Shown in pieces: positions 1 through 5,119 of a stretch of 18,592 bases of DNA. The DNA is from an uncultured Oscillospiraceae bacterium (GTDB lineage Bacteria; Bacillota; Clostridia; Oscillospirales; Acutalibacteraceae), in the NCBI GenBank assembly GCA_900540865.1, contig UQHH01000054.1, positions 1-18,592 of the forward strand. The letters are read 5' to 3'. Position numbers and translations under genes: made by a program. The stretch's first letter is position 1; each line of letters begins with the position of its first letter. The notes below the pieces were generated by a model, which worked only from the letters and a program-made list of their open reading frames with translations, made no database searches and had not been told where the DNA came from.

Positions 1-24
1 TTAAGTCGGCGGAAAGGTGATTGC

Positions 25-60
25 AAAAGAGGAAAACCACCGAAATGGTTTTCCTCTTTT
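25..60. terminator. Perfect 15-bp inverted-repeat terminator at the left edge
   Basis: Arms 25-39 and 46-60 are exact reverse complements around the 6-nt loop CCGAAA, and the 3' arm ends in TTTT. The mirrored A-run gives a T-run on the other strand too, so it could act in both directions. It probably ends a gene lying left of the window. No coding region can be supported between here and the next terminator. Confidence 0.75.
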
Positions 61-103
61 GAATTACATAGAAAGTTTTATCAAAAAATTCAAGAAGCAG
101 TTG

Positions 104-170
104 GTTTCAATCAAAAAAGAAGAAAACGGTTCGTTTCAAAAAAAGAAAACAATGAAACGGAACGTTTCAA
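104..170. repeat. A-rich stretch with three GTTTCAA-type repeats
   Basis: GTTTC followed by an A-tract occurs at 104, 133 and 164, spaced about 30 bp apart. The last two also lie in inverted arrangement with a GAAAC at 154-158, so an imperfect hairpin is possible. It lies between two terminators in non-coding DNA. Its function is unknown and it may be only low-complexity sequence. Confidence 0.3.
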
Positions 171-217
171 AAAAACAAAAGCCGCCCCGCAGGGGAAATA
201 ATCCCCCGCAGGGCGGC
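169..217 (-). terminator. Rho-independent terminator of queT
   Basis: A G+C-rich 15-bp stem (181-195 with 203-217, 7-nt loop) is followed on the minus strand by TTTTGTTTTTTT. The two imperfect positions are C-A mismatches when read on the plus strand but G-U wobbles on the minus strand. The structure is therefore built for minus-strand transcripts, that is, for the end of the transporter gene. Confidence 0.85.
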
Positions 218-262
218 AGCCTCCGGCAAACCGCAACATCGGCCGGAACGATAAAACAAAAC

Positions 263-802
263 TCAAAGGTTCGGCTGGAACAGCTTTTTTACGAGCTTCG
301 TCCGCTCCAAAACCAGAACGAGCGGCAGTCCGAGAATAAGGCAAACGCCAAGCTCGCCCAAGGCGACAAGCCCGCCCTGGATTAGAAAGCTGCCGAAATG
401 GAACGGCCCCTCAATAAAGAAAACCTCGATTTCAAGCCCGATGATTACGCCGTTAAAAAGCGCGGGCATCAGCGCTGAAAGCACAGGAAGCCCTTTAATC
501 CGCACACCGCGAAGCCGGTACATGCAAAGCGCCGCCAACAGGGTGGCAAGCGACCCGAAAACCATATCGACCGGTAAAGCGCCCATGCTTACAATATTAG
601 CAAGCACGCACCCAACCGTAAGCCCGGGTATGGCCGCGGGCGTAAAAAGCGCCAGCATCGTGAGCACCTCGGACGCGCGGAACTGCACCGCCATCGAGGT
701 GGTCCCAGGCAGCAGAAGCTCCTGGGCATAGGTAAGCACCACATAAAGCGCCGCAATTACGGCGCTCTGCACGAGATACATCGTGCCCTTGTTCTTTGTC
801 AT
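263..802 (-). CDS. queT: QueT-family queuosine precursor transporter
   Basis: An integral membrane protein of 179 residues, the normal size for QueT (the predicted preQ1/preQ0/queuine importer, often an ECF-type substrate-binding subunit). The sequence is very hydrophobic with about five to six membrane segments. It has the family's N-terminal pattern of a first helix, then a short loop rich in small residues (GTTSMAVQFRASEVL), and an acidic patch (GLEIEVFF) near residue 120. The start at 802 is preferred over upstream in-frame codons because those lie in the promoter and in a preQ1-I riboswitch. A G-rich ribosome site (ACGGGGGAA) precedes the chosen ATG. The riboswitch agrees with the function: the cell turns the importer down when preQ1 is plentiful. 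It is a single-gene unit with its own terminator. The exact substrate (preQ1, queuine or queuosine) is not readable from sequence. Confidence 0.85.
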   Translation of the reverse strand: MTKNKGTMYLVQSAVIAALYVVLTYAQELLLPGTTSMAVQFRASEVLTMLALFTPAAIPGLTVGCVLANIVSMGALPVDMVFGSLATLLAALCMYRLRGVRIKGLPVLSALMPALFNGVIIGLEIEVFFIEGPFHFGSFLIQGGLVALGELGVCLILGLPLVLVLERTKLVKKLFQPNL

Positions 803-810
803 AAAAAATT

Positions 811-851
811 CCCCCGTAGTTTTTTTTAAGGTCTGGATGTTGCGACAGACC
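811..851 (-). promoter_or_regulatory. preQ1-I riboswitch upstream of queT
   Basis: Read on the minus strand, a 6-bp stem GGTCTG/CAGACC (851-846 with 835-830) closes the loop TCGCAACATC and is followed by the A-rich tail TTAAAAAAAACTACGGGGG. This is the compact preQ1-I layout, a hairpin plus an A-rich tail that folds back as a pseudoknot. The loop start TCGCA and tail start TTAA match the Thermoanaerobacter type as I recall it. The tail runs into the G-rich ribosome site, so translational control is the likely mode. Confidence 0.85.
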
Positions 852-869
852 GCGCACCGCGCAGATAAT

Positions 870-898
870 AGAATACAACAAACCCGCCTGTTTTTCAA
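870..898 (-). promoter_or_regulatory. queT promoter
   Basis: On the minus strand TTGAAA (898-893) and TATTCT (875-870) are 17 bp apart. Transcription would start near 863, just upstream of the riboswitch hairpin. Confidence 0.6.
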
Positions 899-955
899 GT
901 ATAAAGAAAAAACAAACAGAAATCGCCGCTCCGGTAAAGAACGGCGATTCCTGTT
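899..955 (-). terminator. Terminator of the 87-residue protein gene
   Basis: Stem segments AATCGCCG/CGGCGATT (921-928 with 942-949) and AACAG/CTGTT (915-919 with 951-955) are separated by a single mismatch. On the minus strand they are followed by TTGTTTTTTCTTT. It lies about 60 bp downstream of the small gene's stop codon. Confidence 0.75.
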
Positions 956-1015
956 TTAGGATTTCTTGAAATAATGGTAAAACAAATGTGTAGGTGTAAT
1001 CAATTTTAGTGTTCC

Positions 1016-1279
1016 TTAGACTTTCGCTTCGCCGGTATCCCCAAGCAAATTGAAACGGAACAGTTTGCGTTCATCGTCTTTGTTTTCGCAGACGATATAA
1101 GCTTCGGCGATTTTTCCGCCTTCAATCAGCTGGGTCAAACCTACCAGCTGGCAAAGCTTACTTTTCAAGTTCAAATGGTCGCCCTCGCGTGTGACGAGGA
1201 AGACGTTTCCCTCGCAGGTGTCAAGCACGGCGAGGAATGCGGGTACATCGATGTCATGCAGTTCAAGAATCGGTGTCAT
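1016..1279 (-). CDS. Small conserved-type protein of unknown function (87 aa)
   Basis: A soluble, acidic 87-residue protein with no signal peptide, membrane segment or cysteine-rich site. It opens with a short hydrophobic/acidic stretch (MTPILELHDIDVPAFLAVLD). A segment reading LNLKSKLCQLVGL follows, resembling small Clostridia proteins I have seen annotated only as hypothetical. It ends in a charged tail. The start is firm: GAAGGAGGAA lies at ideal spacing before the ATG. A near-consensus promoter (TTGACA/TATAAT) and a dedicated terminator make it a monocistronic, probably well-expressed gene. Its mRNA leader starts with a stem-loop at the same distance from the -10 box as most of the surface genes in this window, though a functional link is unproven. 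I cannot assign a function. Confidence 0.75.
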   Translation of the reverse strand: MTPILELHDIDVPAFLAVLDTCEGNVFLVTREGDHLNLKSKLCQLVGLTQLIEGGKIAEAYIVCENKDDERKLFRFNLLGDTGEAKV

Positions 1280-1352
1280 AGAAATTCCTCCTTCATAAAA
1301 TATGAAATTTTCGCGTGCCTACTCTGATTTACCTTCTCATTTCGGATACATG

Positions 1353-1406
1353 GCAGGTACTTTTTACCTGCTGACTTCATTATAGCAGGTTATTTGGGAA
1401 TGTCAA
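1353..1406 (-). promoter_or_regulatory. Strong promoter and 5'-terminal stem-loop of the 87-aa gene
   Basis: On the minus strand TTGACA (1406-1401) and TATAAT (1384-1379) are 16 bp apart. A 7-bp hairpin GCAGGTA/TACCTGC begins at 1371, 8 nt after the -10 box, so it would sit at the very 5' end of the mRNA. A further GCAGGT-type half-site lies in the spacer (1385-1390), which could instead make the region an operator. Confidence 0.7.
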
Positions 1407-1452
1407 CAAAAATCAAAAACTTTTTTTGTAACAAATGACCTAACGTCTGTTT

Positions 1453-1559
1453 AAAGTGCACCAAACTAAAATGTTTTATTGTGAATATGCAACAAACGTG
1501 TCGTTGTTTCAGTTATTTTGTATAAAGATTCATACTCTCGTTTGTTGAATGTGCACTTT
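1453..1559. repeat. Nested inverted repeats in a gene-free interval
   Basis: The outer pair is AAAGTGCAC (1453-1461) and GTGCACTTT (1551-1559). The inner pair is CAACAAACG (1490-1498) and CGTTTGTTG (1539-1547). All four arms are exact over 9 bp. The rest of the 1410-1630 interval is A+T-rich and shows no supported gene. It could be paired operators, a structured RNA or a decayed small mobile repeat; the sequence alone does not decide. Confidence 0.5.
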
Positions 1560-1630
1560 TGCCTGATTTTTGCTGTCCCTCATTCATATATTATGCCGAA
1601 ATTTGAAGCTCATATTTAGAAAAAGGAATT

Positions 1631-2305
1631 TTAAACGGTTTTTCCGTCACAAATACATATATTTCTCTCCACCAAACCGGCGAGATTCGTATCATGCGTG
1701 ATTAGTATAACAGTTTTTCCCTTCTTATGCAAGCGAAAAAGTATATCAATTATGTCATTTCCCGAATTAGTATCTAAATTACCGGTTGGTTCGTCAGCTA
1801 AAATAATTGGCGGGCTTGCGGCAATGGCTCTCGCGATAGCGACGCGCTGCTGCTGCCCGCCTGATAGCTGCGACGGCCTGTGGCCGACCCGCTTTTCCAA
1901 GCCGACGCAGCAAAGCGCGTCATAGGCCAGATTGTGGCGTTCCTTCTTACGGATTCCGCGGTAAGAAAGCGGCAGCTCCACATTTTCCAGTGCGGTCAGC
2001 GTTGGAATCAGGTTAAAGCTCTGGAACACGAACCCAATCTGCTGGTTGCGCACATCGGAAAGCTCGCGTTCCCTCATCTGCGCAACGTCTTTCCCTTTTA
2101 AATAATAGCTGCCCTCCTCCGGGGTATCGAGGCAGCCCAGAATATTCATCAAGGTCGATTTACCGGAACCGGACTGCCCAACAATCGCAATCAGCTCCCC
2201 TTCGTCGATTTGCAGGCTCACGTCGTCGAGCGCCCTGATGCGGCTGCTGCCCGACCCGTATATTTTACTGATATGTTCAAGCTCAATCAAATGCGGCACG
2301 CCCAT
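1631..2305 (-). CDS. ABC transporter ATP-binding protein, MacB/LolD-like
   Basis: The ATPase subunit of an ABC transporter of the MacB/LolD/FtsE-like group, which powers export or extraction of peptides or lipoproteins. The 224-residue protein has Walker A GQSGSGKST (43-51), a Q-loop at Q95, the signature LSGGQ (147-151), Walker B ILADEP (168-173) and the switch histidine in THD (H204). All catalytic motifs are intact. GTG at 2299 is a competing start, because AAAGGAGC is only 2-3 nt before the ATG at 2305 but about 8 nt before that GTG. No permease gene is adjacent on either side: downstream is a gene-free interval and the 87-residue gene, upstream a divergent phosphomutase. Its partner must be elsewhere or lost. 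The family call is secure; the substrate is unknown. Confidence 0.88.
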   Translation of the reverse strand: MGVPHLIELEHISKIYGSGSSRIRALDDVSLQIDEGELIAIVGQSGSGKSTLMNILGCLDTPEEGSYYLKGKDVAQMRERELSDVRNQQIGFVFQSFNLIPTLTALENVELPLSYRGIRKKERHNLAYDALCCVGLEKRVGHRPSQLSGGQQQRVAIARAIAASPPIILADEPTGNLDTNSGNDIIDILFRLHKKGKTVILITHDTNLAGLVERNICICDGKTV

Positions 2306-2331
2306 CGCTCCTTTTCTTCTTTTTCTATTCT

Positions 2332-2341
2332 GCCCGCGGGC
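2332..2341. repeat. 10-bp GC palindrome between divergent genes
   Basis: GCCCGCGGGC is a perfect palindrome in the leader region of the ABC gene, within the divergent interval. It may be a small operator or a chance G+C palindrome in an otherwise A+T-rich spacer. Confidence 0.3.
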
Positions 2342-2398
2342 ATATTGAATATGAAAGGAAAGCGCATAATAAGAAAAAAAGGCTGCGGTAAATTTTGT

Positions 2399-2427
2399 TC
2401 GACATTTTACCTGTTCCCGTGTATAAT
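2399..2427 (+). promoter_or_regulatory. Phosphohexomutase promoter
   Basis: TCGACA and TATAAT are 17 bp apart. The predicted start near 2434 rules out the in-frame upstream ATGs and supports the ATG at 2465. No stem-loop follows the -10 box. Confidence 0.65.
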
Positions 2428-2464
2428 GACGGTGTTGAAACTGGCAGAAAAGGATGTGCTAAAA

Positions 2465-3976
2465 ATGCTCAATGAATTTTGGAAACAATTTAAAAGCGGG
2501 ACCGATATCCGCGGCGTCGCAAGCGAGGGCGTACAGGGTCAGGAAATAAACCTGACGGACGAGGCGGTCGCCGCAATGGCAAACGGCTTTTTAATTTGGC
2601 TTTGCGATAAAGCGGGCAAAAGGCCGGAGGAGCTCAAAATCGCCTGCGGCAGGGATTCGCGCATTTCCGGCCCGCGTATCATCGGCGTTGTGTCCAAGAC
2701 TTTAAAAGAAGCGGGCGTGCATGTGCTCGACTGCGGACTTGCGTCCACGCCGTCCATGTTTATGACGACAATAGACCTTTCCTGTGACGGCGCGGTGCAG
2801 ATTACAGCGAGCCACCATCCCTTCAACCGCAACGGCCTGAAATTTTTTGTACCGCAGGGCGGCCTGGAGGGCAGCGATATTGAAGAAATTTTGAATTATG
2901 CGCAGAACGGAGAAACAGCTCGGCAGAAAGAGGGCGGCAAAATAGAGGCCGCCGATTACATGAAGGCTTACGCAAAGCGCCTGCGCGACATGATTTGCAA
3001 AGAGGTGAACGCCGCTGATTATAATCAGCCGCTTGCGGGCTTTCATATTGTTGTGGACGCGGGCAACGGCGCGGGCGGCTTTTACGCGGAGGACGTATTG
3101 CGCCCGCTTGGTGCGGATACCTCCGGCAGCCAGTTCCTGGAGCCGGACGGGATGTTCCCGAACCATGTCCCGAACCCGGAGGACGAGGCGGCAATGCAGT
3201 CTGTCTGCAAGGCGGTCATGGAGGCAAAAGCCGACCTTGGCGTGATTTTCGATACGGACGTCGACCGCGGCGGAGCGGTTGGGGCGGACGGCAGGGAAAT
3301 CAACCGCAACCGCCTGGTCGCCATCGCTTCCGCGATTGCGCTGGAGGGAAACGAGGGCGGTACAATCGTGACCGATTCCATCACCTCAAGCGGCCTGAAG
3401 GAATTTATAGAAAATACGCTCGGCGGCGTGCATTGCCGGTTTAAAAGAGGTTATAAAAATGTAATCAACGAAGCCCTGCGCCTCAACGCACAGGGAACCG
3501 ACTGCCCGCTTGCAATCGAAACATCTGGCCACGCGGCTATGCGGGAAAATTATTTTCTCGACGACGGCGCGTACCTGTGTACCAAAATCATAATCAAGAT
3601 GGCGCAGCTCAAAAAAGAAGGCAAGCGCCTCGAGGATTTGATTGCACCGCTCAAGGAGCCGGCGGAAAGCAAAGAAATCCGCATTAAAATTACAGAACAG
3701 GACTTTAAGGCTTGCGGAAACGCGGTGCTTTCAGAGCTGGAGGCATACGCAAAAAACCAGGACGGCTGGTGCGTTGCGCAGGACAGCAGGGAAGGCGTGC
3801 GCGTTTCTTTTGATAAAAATAACGGCGACGGATGGTTTTTGCTGCGCCTGAGCGTCCACGACCCGATTATGCCGCTCAACATAGAAAGCGACAGCATGGG
3901 CGGCGTACAGGTTATATTGGATAAGGTTGCGTCGTTCTTAAGGGGCCGCGGCGGAATCGATACCTCCGTTTTGTAA
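2465..3976 (+). CDS. Phosphoglucomutase/phosphomannomutase (alpha-D-phosphohexomutase)
   Basis: A cytoplasmic enzyme that interconverts hexose-1-phosphate and hexose-6-phosphate, linking alpha-glucan breakdown to glycolysis or to nucleotide-sugar synthesis. The 503-residue length suits the four-domain phosphohexomutase family. The catalytic phosphoserine loop reads TASHHPFNRNG with Ser116, where many family members have TASHNP. The magnesium site is DTDVDR (263-268) and the sugar-binding loop is ETSGH (352-356). A conserved GRDSR segment lies near residue 62. The start at 2465 follows AAAAGGA and fits the promoter; longer readings overlap the promoter itself. The AraC-type gene begins 46 bp after the stop and is probably co-transcribed. 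Glucose versus mannose preference cannot be told from sequence. Confidence 0.9.
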   Translation: MLNEFWKQFKSGTDIRGVASEGVQGQEINLTDEAVAAMANGFLIWLCDKAGKRPEELKIACGRDSRISGPRIIGVVSKTLKEAGVHVLDCGLASTPSMFMTTIDLSCDGAVQITASHHPFNRNGLKFFVPQGGLEGSDIEEILNYAQNGETARQKEGGKIEAADYMKAYAKRLRDMICKEVNAADYNQPLAGFHIVVDAGNGAGGFYAEDVLRPLGADTSGSQFLEPDGMFPNHVPNPEDEAAMQSVCKAVMEAKADLGVIFDTDVDRGGAVGADGREINRNRLVAIASAIALEGNEGGTIVTDSITSSGLKEFIENTLGGVHCRFKRGYKNVINEALRLNAQGTDCPLAIETSGHAAMRENYFLDDGAYLCTKIIIKMAQLKKEGKRLEDLIAPLKEPAESKEIRIKITEQDFKACGNAVLSELEAYAKNQDGWCVAQDSREGVRVSFDKNNGDGWFLLRLSVHDPIMPLNIESDSMGGVQVILDKVASFLRGRGGIDTSVL

Positions 3977-4022
3977 GGAACGGAGGCTGCTAATAAGGCG
4001 GCTCACCGGTTGACGGCGCGGG

Positions 4023-4904
4023 ATGGTGATATGGATGGATGTAGACAATAAAAAAAGGGAAATCAAGCGGCACGGAACGTTTGAGCTGCCGATGGAGTTT
4101 TACGACTGCAACAACCGCGTATATAAGGATTGCTATATGCATTGGCATAAAGAAATGGAAATCATATACGTCATCTGCGGAACAATCTTTATTAGGATGG
4201 GCGGCGAAGCAGTGGAAGGCCGCGCGGGCGATTTTATCTTTATTGAGCCGGAGACGGTGCATCATATTACAAGCGGCGGCGAGCTGCTGCGTTTTAAATC
4301 CTTTGTATTTTCGCCGCGTGTATTAAACGGCTGTGAGGACGATTTCTGCCAAAACGTTGTAGCGCAGCCTCTGATTTTGAGGCAGCTGCGCATTACCGAT
4401 AAAATTACCCCGGCGCAGGTGCGGTACGAAGCGATAAAGAAGACATTTTTTGAGCTTTCGGAATGCTGTGATAAACAGGAGGATTTTTACCAGCTGCGCG
4501 CGAAGGTTCTGCTGCTGCAGCTGTTTTATGAAATCCTGAGCGGCGGCCATTATAGCATGGTAAGCCTCAGCACCGATAAGGTTTCGGCAGCCGTCCGGGA
4601 CGCGCTCGAATATATCGAGCAAAATTACAGCAGCGATATTACGGCAAAAGCGATTTCCGGCCATGTGCATTATAACGAGTATTATTTTATGCGCGTATTC
4701 AAGAAATACACGGGGAAAACACTCGTGGAATACATTACACAGCTGCGGCTCGATAAATCCAAGGGTTTGCTGCTCGGCGGCCATACCGTGGAGGAGGCCG
4801 CGTTCCAGGTCGGTTTTTCCTCGACAAGCTATTTTACAAGCAAATTCAAAGAAGCCTTCGGTGTAACGCCGAGCGAGTTCCGCAGGCTTACAAAAAATAA
4901 ATAA
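4023..4904 (+). CDS. AraC-family transcriptional regulator
   Basis: A one-component regulator with an N-terminal cupin-like sensor and a C-terminal double helix-turn-helix. The 293-residue protein starts with a beta-rich domain holding a metal- or sugar-pocket style HWHKEMEI (40-47) and a second histidine pair in ETVHHI (77-82). The DNA-binding domain spans about 186-288 and ends with the family signature AAFQVGFSSTSYFTSKFKEAFG followed by TPSEFRR. Such regulators commonly sense sugars. It sits just upstream of the dockerin-esterase gene and has its own terminator, so local control of the starch-binding genes is a fair guess but unproven. The start is uncertain (4023 or 4035), as no strong ribosome site is visible; the short gap to the phosphomutase gene suggests translation from a shared mRNA. 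Confidence 0.88.
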   Translation: MVIWMDVDNKKREIKRHGTFELPMEFYDCNNRVYKDCYMHWHKEMEIIYVICGTIFIRMGGEAVEGRAGDFIFIEPETVHHITSGGELLRFKSFVFSPRVLNGCEDDFCQNVVAQPLILRQLRITDKITPAQVRYEAIKKTFFELSECCDKQEDFYQLRAKVLLLQLFYEILSGGHYSMVSLSTDKVSAAVRDALEYIEQNYSSDITAKAISGHVHYNEYYFMRVFKKYTGKTLVEYITQLRLDKSKGLLLGGHTVEEAAFQVGFSSTSYFTSKFKEAFGVTPSEFRRLTKNK

Positions 4905-4918
4905 ACGGCAGGAAAATG

Positions 4919-4952
4919 GCATGCAAAGGAATAATTTGCATGCTTTTTCTTT
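4919..4952 (+). terminator. Terminator after the araC-type gene
   Basis: A 9-bp stem GCATGCAAA/TTTGCATGC around a 7-nt loop is followed by TTTTTCTTT. It separates the regulator transcript from the dockerin-esterase promoter. Confidence 0.85.
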
Positions 4953-5015
4953 ACGGAAATCAGGAATTTAATAGGGAATGTCAGCATATTTATATCTATT
5001 ATTTTTTAAAGGTGG

Positions 5016-5064
5016 TACAATTATTTTAGTGAAAAAGCCTAATTTAAAAGCTTCGGCTTTTCAC
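5016..5064 (+). promoter_or_regulatory. -10 box and 5'-terminal stem-loop of the dockerin-esterase gene
   Basis: TACAAT (5016-5021) lacks a good -35 box. Starting 8 nt later, GTGAAAAAGCC (5029-5039) can pair with GGCTTTTCAC (5055-5064) with one bulged A. An alternative inner hairpin AAAAGC-TTCG-GCTTTT (5046-5061) has the extra-stable cUUCGg tetraloop and uses the same 3' arm. The two folds exclude each other. Confidence 0.55.
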
Positions 5065-5119
5065 AAAGGTCCGGATGGATGGCCGGGTATCCGAAAACAG
5101 CAGAAAAGGAGTGTTTGGT

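Noticed and set aside
104..170. A possible short CRISPR-like array of GTTTC repeats
   Set aside because: There are only three short, A-rich, imperfect copies without a uniform repeat length or spacers and no cas genes.
2210..2464. An 85-codon N-terminal extension of the phosphohexomutase
   Set aside because: It overlaps the divergent ABC gene and the promoter. The extra residues do not fit the family, and the ATG at 2465 has a ribosome site.
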